Source: Pomphorhynchus laevis (lineage: Eukaryota > Acanthocephala > Palaeacanthocephala > Echinorhynchida > Pomphorhynchidae). Taken from it: a stretch of 64,000 nt of DNA. The notes under the pieces were generated by a model. It did not search any database and was not told the origin of the DNA. It was given only the letters and a program-made list of their open reading frames with translations. Below are positions 44,216 to 54,874 of the stretch, in pieces. A program made the translations under genes and the position numbers. The stretch spans positions 44,080-108,079 of the forward strand of contig WNNJ02000804.1 in the NCBI GenBank assembly GCA_012934845.2, in the 5' to 3' direction. The stretch's first letter is position 1. Each line of letters opens with the position of its first letter.

Positions 44216-44940
44216 GTATCAGAATAAGAATTAGAGGTCATCAGGAGGAACTGCTATGCTATCAGGTTTCGGCCCCTAACTCCTCTACCCAACATAGCAG
44301 CGGGGCCAAATACATGCTAATGATGTATTTCTTCTGATAAAACCATCTAGTATCTTATTCTTATACAAAGTATATTATTTATTATCCATAAAAATTTGCC
44401 ACTTAAGAGTTTAAATTTATTCTTTATATTATTGTGTTGATTTATATATTTTACTATTTTCTGCTTGATGTTATTTTTATAGTAACCTTGTTTAAAATAT
44501 GTATCTATTAAATTATTTAAATGATTTTGAAGAAAGCCAATATCATTACATATTGTTGCAATTCTTAAAATTTCATTATTTAATGTATTATATTTTATAT
44601 TATATGGTATGCATGAATGCTCATGCAAAAATATGTTTCTTGTAAATTTAAATATGTCATCTTTACGATATAAATTAATAGTAATTTTAGTTAATGTTAA
44701 TTTAATATTCATATCTAGATATACACCTTCTTTATCATAATATTGGTTTTGTTAAGAATAAGGCTTTCTGGATAAATGTGCTCACTAATTGAATAAAAAT
44801 TGCTAGAATTAAATATCAAATAACAAATAAGAATTTCAAAACATATTTAATAGTTATTGAATACTTTAATAATGACCTCTAATTCTTAGTCTGATACATT
44901 GTCTATTATTTATTAGTCAATTCATAAAAATTACTTTTAT
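44177..44940. repeat. Inverted ~65-bp repeats bracketing a PLE fragment
   Basis: TTTATGAATTGACTAATAAATAA..AAGAATTAGAGGTCAT at 44,184-44,240 is mirrored as ATGACCTCTAATTCTTAG.. to GTCAATTCATAAAA at 44,873-44,932. Between them lie the PLE RT fragment and, on the minus strand at 44,235-44,300, a structured segment with GCCGAAAC and CTGATGACCTC. Terminal repeats in inverted orientation are known for Penelope-like elements. Confidence 0.6.
44347..44712 (-). mobile_element. Penelope-like element, RT C-terminal fragment
   Basis: The minus-strand frame of 121 codons contains NIFLHEHSCIPYNIKYNTLN then NEILRIATICNDIGFLQNHL, TYFKQGYYKNNI and KQKIVKYI. This matches the region after the RT catalytic core in PLEs, where H.....P...KYN......E..RI..IC.....F..H...L......RGY pattern is conserved. 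The palm and GIY-YIG parts are not present. It ends at 44,347 near the structured segment described under the inverted repeats. Confidence 0.6.
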
Positions 44941-45084
44941 TTTTAATTTCAATTTTAAATTTTAATTTGATATGTCTTATATAATATGTCTTATGAAATC
45001 TGTAATAATTATAATCTTATAATTATTTATTATTTAATTATATAAGATTAATTATTTATAAAATATTATATAATAATTATTTGA

Positions 45085-45165
45085 GCTGGATTAAAGAAAT
45101 TAAGAAATTATTTTTGATATTTCGCTGACTTCTGTTAGCATCTTCAGAAAATTACAATATCTGTA
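45085..45165. repeat. Partial relative of the 176-bp repeat
   Basis: The stretch TTTTTGATATTTCGCTGACT..TGTTAGCATCTTCAGAAAAT corresponds to the satellite core, here as a single half-unit. Confidence 0.6.
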
Positions 45166-45184
45166 ATTTTCTGTAATTATATTA

Positions 45185-45325
45185 TAACTATAATTTGTTT
45201 GATGGTATTTTTATAGTAACCTAGTTTAAAATATGCATCTATTAAATTTTTTAAATGATTTTGAAGAAAGCCAATATCGTTACATATTGTTGCAATTCTT
45301 AAAATTTCATTATTTAATGTATTAT
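45185..45325 (-). mobile_element. Second copy of the PLE RT fragment
   Basis: This segment is about 92 percent identical by eye to 44,462-44,595 (same FLQNHL..TYFKQ..YYKN coding block on the minus strand). It is bordered by satellite-related repeats on both sides. Confidence 0.65.
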
Positions 45326-45329
45326 TTAA

Positions 45330-45620
45330 TGAATTATTTGAGTTGGATCAAATATTTCATTATTTAATGTATTATTTAATGAATTATTTGAGTTGGATCA
45401 AATAAAAGAGGAAATATTTTGATATTTCGCTAACCTCGGTTAGCATCTTAAGAAAATTACAATCAATTGTAATTTTTAAAGATGTAATATTTAAATTGTA
45501 ATTTTCTGAAGATGCAAACAGAGGTTAGAGAAATATCAAATAAAATTCTCCTTTCTTTGTTCCAGCTCTAATAATTCTTTATCAATAATAGATCATTATC
45601 AACTACATGCGATTTTTCAG
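45330..45620. repeat. Foldback relative of the 176-bp repeat with short direct duplication
   Basis: A 52-bp direct repeat (ATTTCATTATTTAATGTATTATTT..GGATCAAAT) at 45,301-45,405 precedes a palindrome: GATATTTCGCTAACCTCGGT and its mirror GAGGTTAG.GAAATATC at about 45,520-45,540, with AAATTACAATCAATTGTAATTT at the centre. Confidence 0.7.
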
Positions 45621-45666
45621 TGAAACGTTAATTTTTAAATTGCTCATTTGCGATGTATGCCGATGA

Positions 45667-48600
45667 TAATAATTTATTTAAAGTGGCAAATGCGTGCCAA
45701 CTGCACGCTTACAAGTCCACTAATTGAACAAACATCAAAACGTCATACAGATAAATTTCTTAAATTGTTTAAATGAGGGAATTTGGCTTTTGAAACACGT
45801 CATTGAGGTTGATTGGCGTATATGAATGGGCAGATGATTCCACAATAGAGAAGCAGCCACAAGGAAGGAGCTGAAGCCAAAAGAGGTAGAGTAATTTGGG
45901 GTATATAAAAAGGGAATTACGGAAACGCAAAGAACAGTAAACAGGACAAGAATTGTCGAGAAATGGAAGATTGATAAATGAAGGAACATAAAAGTTACAA
46001 GGCGGGAAGCAATGAGGAGAAGACGAATTTAAGCATGAGAATAAATGGTAGGCAAATCGAGATAATCGAGATGGTGGGATGTATGATCAAAACGACGAAG
46101 ACTGAGGAGAATTCGGACGGCTGCGTTTACAATGTGTTGTAGTGAAAGAAGGGTGGATTTAGGTGAGTTGGAAAATAGACTAAGACAGTAATCAACTTCT
46201 GAGAAAATGAGAGAAGATATGAGAATCATACAAGAAGGGAAATCGATCAATATACGAATTTGACGGAGGTTGCGGAAAATCAATATAGTTGAGGGTGCTT
46301 TATATTTTACGAAAGATTTAAGTGAAAGTCGGTTGTCGAAATGGAATCCTAAGAAAATGAGATTGTTAACGATAGGGAGAATTGTAGAATTTAATGATAC
46401 GGAGCGAATTTTTAAATTCCCTCCGTATCCACATAATTTTGGATTCTAGAAAATCCTTCCTCTGCGTCGAGGAAGGATCCACATAATTTTGGATTTATTA
46501 GGATTCAGAAAGAAGATAAGAACGATGATTGAAAATTGAGGCAAGACAGTTGGAAGCAGAAACAATAAGGTCATCAATACGATATGCAGGTGCATGAGCA
46601 TAGATGATAATGTTATCAGCATATTGCATAACATGGAATTAAAATGTATGAGAAATAGAAGACAAATCACCGAGAAAAAGAGAGAAAAAACAAATGGCCT
46701 AATACGGAGCCTTGAGGAATACCGAACGGGATGGAAGAAAAATGGGAAAGAGAAAAGTTAGAACACACGCGAAAAGTACAGTTTGATAGATATGAAGAAA
46801 GCCAAGCTACTGTGAGTAGACAGAAGCCATAATCATGACGAAGATGATAAAGAAGAATCGAGTGATCTACGATGTCAAAAGCAGATGATAGATCAAAAGA
46901 AACTATGACACAACATAATTTTTGATCGCTCGAGATGAGTAAGTCGTTATAAACTTTAAGACATGCAATTTCAGTTGAGTGATTAGAGCGAAAAGCAGCT
47001 TGGAAGAGTGGGAACAAGTTCGAGCATAATAGATATGCATTAACTTGCTTGAGAACAAGACGCTTAAGGAGTTTTGAGAGGGTTGGGAGAAGTGAGATAG
47101 GACGGTACGGAGATGGTAGTGAGGGGTCAAGAGATTGCTTTTTGATGAGAGGACGAACAGTGGCGCATTTCCAATAGGAATGAAATGTGCGGCTACGGAT
47201 AGACAATTTGAACAATGTGGTTAGGTAGGGTAAGATATATGAGCAGATATTTTTAAGCAAGTGAGTACGAATTGTGTCAGAAGGAGATGTTTTATTAGAA
47301 AATGACAGAAGAACCAAAGAAACGTCATCAGACAAAAGGGGAAGAAGGTGGAATAGCTCTAGGAGGGAAGTATTCAAAGATAAGAGAGGATACAAGGGGC
47401 ATATAAGTAGAAGAGAAAATAAATTAGATAGCTTAGATTGTAGATAAAAAATCATCAGGATTTATGTTACAATGGTAGATTTATGTTACGATTTTCCAGT
47501 GAGTTTTAGAGTTGGAATAGGATTCGAGTTGATTTCGCCAAAAGAGAGTACGCTTACTACGCATAAGAATGAGATAGGAACGGCGAAGAGAAAGATAGGA
47601 AGCACGGATATTTGGAGTGAGTGTGTTTGGAGAACGTTTCAGAAAACTAATAAGCACACGAAAATAGTGACAGAGTCGACGCTTAGAAAGACAACAGTTT
47701 GAATCGAAACAGGTAGCATGGCGCAAAGCTGAAAACGTTGGGTCGAATGGGTATAAGGTGATTGAAGATCGACGTAAGTTCAGAATCAAACAGAAAAGTA
47801 TGCTCAGGAGCGAGATCGACTAGCAAAGAAGACAAGGGGAGAGACGGAACGCCATCTGATTTTTGGCCTCGTGTGTACGACGTGAAAATTTCTGTTGATT
47901 TGACTGATTGACAAGGTTGACTCGCCGTTTGTTTCACATCGATGTTTCTCAATGCGAGCAAAATTGAGTTGGGCAATATCAGAAGGGGGCGGTCAGGAAA
48001 GATACGACAAATAGATGAAGTGGTTAGAAGTTTAAAAGTTGTGAATGTCGCAAAGAAGCATGTGAACTATGTCTGAAAACGATTTTTATGAGTGGATGTC
48101 TAAGATTATTGGATTTAGTGGACTTGTTTAAACGATCAAAGACACAGAAGCGATATTATTGAAGAGGGATGGATTATCATCAGGAAGAATGGTTGCTAGG
48201 ATAGACCTGAAAGAAGATACATCATTGTCTTGGCGAGATTGTGGAGACGCAGATTCGGAAAGCTTTAAGTTAGATATGATAACACAGCGATCGCGCGAAG
48301 GATAACGATTACGTGGATGTGGTGGACGAACAGAACTGGTAGGAGTAGAGGCAGATCAGATATAAGTGGGAATGACAGGGGTGCTTGATGGAGATTGAAG
48401 ATAAGTTGGAGCATGTGTGACAGAAGTTGAGTGTTGAATAGGTTGATCTGAGATGTCACTGGAGATGATTTTGACGAAAGGATGCAAATTATTGAAAAGT
48501 GATACGGGGGGAGGTAGAGTAAAGAGTACGTGAAGCGAAGAAAGAAGTATGAGATGTATTTAGATAGGGGAGGGATAAGAAGGAGTAGGTACGATATGAT

Positions 48601-48950
48601 GCATTGGCGAGTTTAATACCGAGGTGGCGTCTAATCTGGACAATATTGCGTCAGTGCTTCTTGTAATCGATAAGGAATTAATATCGGATGGTTCATGAAT
48701 ACCCTCTATAACTGATCTGTGGATTTGTTTCTTAACACTTGTTCTGCTTTTTTGCCCTACTTGAATCGCTTCTGTGGACAATATTTGGTCATCGATTCTT
48801 TTAATTGAGAGAGAGTTAATATTGGATTGTTCAAGAACATCTTCCATAATTGATGTTTGGATTGGTTGTGTAGCATACTTTTTACTATGATGCGAAATTG
48901 AGTGTTCATTAGTAATAGTATTGAGTAATATGGCAGAACAGTAACCACAT
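45667..48950 (-). mobile_element. L-family LINE, copy C, endonuclease domain missing
   Basis: Minus-strand copy. ORF1 pieces at 48,950-48,560 hold a repeat (INSLSIKRIDDQILS, then INSLSITRSTDAILS); later ORF1 spans about 48,540-48,000 (RDRCVIISNLKLSESASPQS). ORF2 begins about 47,870, but after LAPEHTF (about 47,797) the reading passes directly to LFDSELTSIFNHL. The equivalent of 54,901-55,716 in the intact copy, 816 bp or 272 codons of APE endonuclease, is absent. RT follows at 47,455-46,670 (YRPISLLPTLSKLLKRLVLK, FDLSSAFDIVDHSIL, GIPQGSVLG) and the C-terminal part at 46,283-45,735 (NYSTSFGF, LLWNHLPIHIRQSTS). Several stops and frameshifts exist. The 3' UTR hairpin is at 45,692-45,708. Confidence 0.85.
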
Positions 48951-49274
48951 AGGATATAAAATATTCGGGACCTTTCAGATCATATCATGCTTTAGGAGGA
49001 CATAGATTTTATTCACTTGTTGTACAATTCACATAACCTTATTATGAGCATATAAAAGACATCTCACATGGACTTAGGTCAGTTGATATACACTGGTCCG
49101 TACACCTTAGGCGATGCTATCATGTAAAATATATTGTAAGCAAATTTTAACGAATCATACGGACTACTACAAAGAAGAATTGGTTCAATAAATTTTGGCT
49201 AATTTAAGTTGCTGTTTTCATCTATAATTCTTTCTCATATACTGTATGCTTCACCTTCAGTTTTTCCTTAAACA
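48951..49274. other. AT-rich DNA, no gene seen
   Basis: Nothing recognised between the L copy C 5' end and the next LINE fragment. Confidence 0.45.
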
Positions 49275-49650
49275 AATGGATATTTGCATTTATCCGAGGG
49301 CATTCTCTGTAAAGTCAGTCATCTTATTCTCTCTGTGCGTTATTTTCCTTACCCTCAAAGACTAGATGTTCTAGGAATTTGTGAGATTGAGGCACCATTA
49401 ATTAATGCAGATCGGATGTTTATTTGTATGACGTTGCGTACTCTAAAGCATGTTTTCAGTCCTCTATTCGAAAATTTTTAATGACAATCTACGCGGGCAC
49501 AAGCTAAATTTGATACAGATTTCGATCGAGACGTTACCGAAATGACTTAGGACATCAAATTGTCAAATATTGGAATAGCGATCCAGCTGATGTTGTTGAG
49601 GGGAAGTATATATCAAAATTGAATAATTATCTTGTAGTTTAATTTCGCCG
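49275..49650 (+). mobile_element. C-family-related LINE, C-terminal fragment
   Basis: 49,284-49,481 reads EGILCKVSHLILSVRYFPYP, QRLDVLGI and DRMFICMTLRTLK. This aligns with ESILRKATHLVPSQRKL, RLHALGV and DLMFVWTTLNVQK of the C LINE on the other strand at about 50,700-50,850. After a frameshift, DNLRGHKLNLIQIS corresponds to NRLRGHHLTLKTH. It is a diverged 3' fragment. Confidence 0.6.
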
Positions 49651-50254
49651 GACGCTTGACTATTGGTCTTAGTTATTTTTCTTGTTTTTTGATTATTTAA
49701 TTTTCTTTTATATATCATTTAAAGTATTTAGTTAAAGTATCCGTTATATATTAGTATTTATATCAGTTAAGGAAATATCAGTTGACTGCGTGAATATGTA
49801 TGCAGACTGTTTAATATATTACTTGACTCAGTAATCGTGATTCTCGAGACAGTAAATAATGATATGACTTTTCTTGAGTTTTTCTCGCAAAATAGTGTTT
49901 TCAATCATAACTTAAGACATAACAGAAAACTGGAGGTACCATTCGTTCAAACAGAAAAATCAAAAAAAGGTTTTATCCTTTCTACTGTTTGATTTTGAAC
50001 TCAGTATTGTAACATTATTCTTTTTATTTATTTATTTTTCGATTTTAAAATCTATCTTGTAATATTAATTTTTCATACATGTACATTTTACAAACCAATA
50101 TAGTTGCTTGTTCTTAAATAAAGGAAGTATTACAATGTAGGACTAGTTCGGGGGTATTCACCTCAATGTTTAACATTGGGGTGAATACAATATTGCAAGT
50201 TAAATAAATATCAAATATCTCTTCAGATTTGGTAAGATACCCTTAGTGTGTCGT
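49651..50254. other. AT-rich DNA, no gene seen
   Basis: Contains a 12-bp-arm hairpin TATTCACCTCAATG/CATTGGGGTGAATA at about 50,155-50,188. No gene found. Confidence 0.45.
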
Positions 50255-53200
50255 GGATTACTCTTTATTGTCTAGGTTAAAACAATCAGGTGAACAAATT
50301 CATTAGACAATTATTTAATAATATAGTTATTTTAGCATTGTATGATACTTGATTCACGTGAATGGTTCTGACATATTGATTAGTATTATTATTAAATACA
50401 ACTGCAGCAAACGAGCGTAGAGCTCGTACATGCTGGGTACAGGGTAAAAAACAAATATCAATGAAAATCATATTGTTCTAAGTTAGTAAATTCTTCAAAC
50501 TTCTCTTGAAGGACAAAATACTGGAGGCCGAAACACTTGACTTGGTAGCTTATTCCAGCTTTTCCACGTTCGGTTGACAATTGTGTTAAATCTTCTTCGT
50601 GGACGAATGTGGGTCTTTAACGTGAGGTGATGTCCCCTCAATCTGTTTGAATTTCGAAGTTCGAACAGTTTACGACAAACATGTTCCCTCTGCCCTTTTT
50701 GAACATTAAGCGTTGTCCACACAAACATTAAATCAGATGACTTTAAAGATTTCACTGTGGTCACACCAAGTGCGTGGAGTCGAAAAATGAATGAGAGCTT
50801 GCGTTGGCTGGGTACAAGATGTGTGGCCTTGCGTAATATGGATTCGTACAGGTTCATCTCTGTCATAGTTTGAGGGTGGCAGGCAGGTGAAGCGTTTCTC
50901 ATTAAAGATAAGACATAAGCATTGTAAATTAACTTAAAACTGGATGCGTTAAGCTGGCCAATGATCCTTCTAATAAGTCCTAAAATTCGACGGCATTTAG
51001 CAACTGTGTGACTGGTATGTGGTATGGTCGATAAGCTTCTATTTACGATCACTCCAATGTCTTGAAATTTTGGAACTGTTTCAATTTCTCTTCTGTCAAT
51101 GGTATATGACGAATTGATGTGTAGATGTCCGATGCGCATATGTTTTGACTTATTGGGGTTTAATACCAGTCCCCGTTGATAACACCATACCTTAATATTA
51201 TCAATGTCTCTCTGGAGTATCATTGGATCTCGGCTATCGATTATTGGTCGCCAAATTTTCAAGTCGTCGGCATATAAACCACATGGACTCGAAATAGCTG
51301 TAGTAAGCTCGTTGATGTAAATAATGAAGAGCAATGGACTGAGTACCGATCCTTGAGGAACACCGCGTCCAAGAGTTCTTGTCTTTGACATATATTTATT
51401 GGCCAATACAGAAATCTTCCGATTTCAAAGGAAGGAGATTATCCAATTTATGAGGTTTCCTCTGATGCTGTACTGTTCCAGCGTAATAAGGAGGACATCA
51501 TATTATATCCGATCAAATGCTTTGCTGAGGTCGAAAAACAAAACATCAACACTAACTCCAGCCTCGGCATATCTGGTCCAATCACTTCTTGCAAGTACGA
51601 GGTTTGTGACAGTAGATCTTCCTGGGCGGAAACCATGCTGGTTGTCGCAGAGTACTTGGTTCCCTTCTAGGTGCCCGATGATTCGTTTAAAAAGCAGTTT
51701 CTCTAGCACTTTACAAGCAACGCAGGTAAGGCTTATTGGCCGATAGTTGCTTGCTAGATTACGGTCGCCTTTTTTGTAGAGAGGTCGGATTATAAAACAT
51801 TTCCAATCCGATGGTATACAGCCCGTTGACAAGGAGAAATCGAATATAATGTGTAAAGGTTCATATATTACTGGTGCAAGTTCCCGAAGAAGGATTGAAG
51901 GAATATTGTCTGGTCCTGCCGCAATTGATCGAGGTAGCTTTAGAAGTTCGTTTAGTACCTCAAATTTATCAAATGGAGTAAATTCGTAACACGGATATTG
52001 AGCTGCGGAGACTCGGGGACAATACTGACAGGTAGGACTCTCAAGCGTGAATTGATCCAGGAAAATATTGGCAATTGCTTTGTCATCAAATGTGAGCTCA
52101 CCGGTTTCCATAAATATAGAGTTGATCTCAGGCGTAGTTGATTTAAATGAGCTGATATGTTTAAACAATTTACTGGGATATCTTTTTGATGATCGACAAA
52201 AATTGGAAACGAAGCACCTGCGTTTCTGACGTTTGAGTGCCGTTACTTGATTTCGTAATTCCTTGTAATCGGTCCAAGAACAATTCCCTTCTTTGAATTT
52301 TTTGTAAATTTTGTCTCTTGTCTTAATCATTTGTTTAATCTGCGAGTCAAACAAATGGGAGTTTTGCGGGATGTGCGCTGACGTTTTAAAGGGGAGAAGT
52401 AATTTAGAGCATTGATCAAGGTAGATTTGAAATTTTCCCAGCACTGATCTATGCCAATTACATATGGATTAGTCCATTGAATGTTTCGAATAGCTTGCGT
52501 CATACTTGCGAAATTCGCTTTGAAGGGATTCAATTCGGGTTTTGCCGAGGGCGTTGTTTTAAAGAGACTTACAGAAAGCGCCAGCCTATTGACACAATGA
52601 TCACTGTGGCCGTTAGTGAGGCTGAGAGACATTTCATCAATTGTGGGTTCCCCTCGTGATAAGCAGAGGTCTAAAATGGCAGATGATTGCTTCCTCCTTC
52701 TAGTGGGTTCGTGAATATGCTGGGTTAGATTGAGATCGTTGAACGTATCAAGGAGATTGGATGATTTAACATCGCAACCATGTGTTGAAGTATATAGGTC
52801 CCAATTGACAGAAGGCATATTGAAGTCTCCTAGGATAATGATCGGTGATAAGCTTGTTTGGTGATGTCGTAAAGAGATGCCAATCTTTTCAGTTGCGGAG
52901 CGCGGAGAGCGGTAAAATAAACCGATTTTTAGTTTCTGTCTCTCAGGAGAAGATACTGTTGCCCACAGATATTCGTTGTATGAATCATCTGATACAATGC
53001 TGTGCTCGATGATGGTTAACGGTTGCTTGACGTATAATATAACTCTACCTTCTTTTGAGGCGGTTCGATCCGATCGTATAACAAAGTAGTCTGAGATTGA
53101 GATTTCATTATCAGATATATCGTTGTTAAGCCAGGTTTCGCTCAATGCTATGATGTTTGGGTTCATTGAATTAACGAGACACAATATTTCGTCAAATTTG

Positions 53201-53815
53201 TTGTACATGCTTAAACAGTTAGATTAAATGACGGAAATATTATTTTTAGAGTAACGACAGTGGTGAGGTGTCGCTGTTGGTGATGAAATGGGATTGATGT
53301 TTACGTGTTGGATGCATGAATCTGTACGACGGAGAGTATCGATGGAACGGTTAGACGGATTCCGAGGCTGTATCGCGTATTTACCCTTCGCCGCACAACT
53401 CAAAAATTTTTCACAATTAGATTTTCTTCACCGATTTGAATGCTTTGTTGAAGCTCTTTCCTTGCAGATTTCAATCTGTTTCTATCTTCAGTGCTGAGGT
53501 CAGGTAGAAGTATAATACTGGAGCCCCTTAACTTAAAGGAATTCTTGATGATTTGCTTACTAGTCTCGGGGCTATCAACAACAACTTTCAAGAGCCTTGG
53601 TTTGGTACCATCTTGTTTCTTCCCAATGCGAAAGACGTGTATTACCTGTCTATTTTGTTTGACTGATATTTATGTTGGGAGAACAGTTGAAAGAACTTGC
53701 TTTACTGAATCAACATCATGAGACTGTTTGGACTCGGTGATTCGTTTAAATTTACTGTGATGAAACATTCATCCCGATCGAATGTTCGGCGTTTATGTCG
53801 TTTAGGCTAAGATAG
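50255..53815 (-). mobile_element. C-family (CR1-like) LINE, main part
   Basis: Minus strand. End of ORF1 at about 53,640-53,400 (RLLKVVVDSPETSKQIIKNS, LLPDLSTEDRNRL), a pattern typical of CR1-type ORF1. Endonuclease at 53,208-52,330: NIIALSETWLNNDISD, LGDFNMPSVNWD and NGHSDHC. RT at 52,444-51,503: YRPISLTCVACKVLEKLLF, HGFRPGRST and FFDLSKAFDRI; then 51,406-50,495: GVPQGSVLSPLLFIIYINEL, GLYADDLKIWR, NRLRGHHLTLKTHIRP and RTWKSWNKLPSQVF. YADD is intact; the few breaks are frame changes near 52,400 and 51,450. The 3' UTR ends near 50,260 with AATAAAGAGTAATCC. The 5' part of ORF1 lies at 57,842-58,560, separated by an inserted L LINE. Confidence 0.85.
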
Positions 53816-54874
53816 AATAGGTATCTCGCATCAACACCTGACTTCGCATCATATAATCCCATTATTGAACCTACTCTCTCACACACTCCTCGTTCAACTA
53901 CGTACCAAACTTCCATTAATCTTTCTCATTCTAACAATGCTAACGGCAAAGCTTTTCATCTCGTACCTCCTCTTTCCTATTCCTCCCCCAATCTAAATAA
54001 ATCTCAAACTTCTTTATTCTCCTCACGAACTCCTTACTCGACCCCCCCTGTATCACCTCTCAATAATTTACACCCTTCCATCAAAATCATTTCCAGTAAC
54101 ATTTCCGATAAACTAATTCAACACTCCATTCCTGTCACTCATGCCCCAACCTATTTTAATTCTCCTTACTCTACCTCCCACGTAACACTTCCCAATAAGT
54201 TACATCCTTCATTTAAAATCATATCCAGTCACATCTCTGATCAACCGATTCAACACCCCGCTCCTGTCACACTTGCTCCAACCAATATTAATTCTTTATC
54301 AAGCACCCCTGTCATTTCCACTTCTATCTGCTCATCTACCTCGACTCCAACCAGCTCTGTCCGTCCACCACTTCCACGAAATCGTTTTCCTTCGCGCGAT
54401 CGCTGTATAATCATATCAAACTTAAAGCTTTCCGAATCTGCTTCTCCACAATCTCGCCTCGATGATGATGTATCTGCTTTCAGGTCTATCCTAGCAACCA
54501 TTCTTCCTGATGATAACCCATCACTCTTCAATAATATCGCTCCTGTATCCTTTATTCGTTTAAACAAATCCACTAAATCAAATCATCTCAGTCCTCCACT
54601 CTTAAAAATCGTTTTCCGACATAGTTCACATGCCTCTTCGGTACTCTCCCAACGTTTTAAACTTCTTACCACTTCATCTACTTGCCGTATCTTTCCTGAC
54701 CGCTCCCCTTCTGATATTGCCCAGCTCAATTTAGCTCGCATTGAAAAACATCGACGTGAAACAAACGGCGAGTCATCCTTATCTATACGTAAAATCAACG
54801 GAAATTTTCACGTTCTTCACACAAGGCCAAAAATTCGATGGCGTCCCATCTCTCCCCCTTGTCTTCTTCGCTAG
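53816..54874 (+). CDS. L LINE ORF1, 5'-truncated, Ser/Thr/Pro-rich
   Basis: An open frame of about 350 codons without a usable ATG, because the element is truncated upstream. It contains an internal repeat of about 44 residues: LHPSIKIISSNISDKLIQHS and then LHPSFKIISSHISDQPIQHP. Next come a Ser/Thr-rich spacer and a more structured part: RDRCIIISNLKLSESASPQS, DDDVSAFRSILATILPDDNP and KIVFRHSSHASSVLSQRFKL. It ends KIRWRPISPPCLLR. The stop at 54,872-54,874 overlaps the ORF2 start at 54,838 by 37 bases in another frame, suggesting termination-reinitiation. No zinc knuckle or PHD pattern is seen. Its role would be RNA binding by analogy only. Confidence 0.7.
   Translation, partial: NRYLASTPDFASYNPIIEPTLSHTPRSTTYQTSINLSHSNNANGKAFHLVPPLSYSSPNLNKSQTSLFSSRTPYSTPPVSPLNNLHPSIKIISSNISDKLIQHSIPVTHAPTYFNSPYSTSHVTLPNKLHPSFKIISSHISDQPIQHPAPVTLAPTNINSLSSTPVISTSICSSTSTPTSSVRPPLPRNRFPSRDRCIIISNLKLSESASPQSRLDDDVSAFRSILATILPDDNPSLFNNIAPVSFIRLNKSTKSNHLSPPLLKIVFRHSSHASSVLSQRFKLLTTSSTCRIFPDRSPSDIAQLNLARIEKHRRETNGESSLSIRKINGNFHVLHTRPKIRWRPISPPCLLR

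Noticed and set aside
44347-44712. Independent small protein gene on the minus strand
   Set aside because: The residue pattern fits the post-catalytic RT region of Penelope-like elements, and a second diverged copy lies at 45.2 kb.
51399-51746. 115-codon plus-strand frame over the C LINE
   Set aside because: Antisense of the RT domain with no recognisable features.
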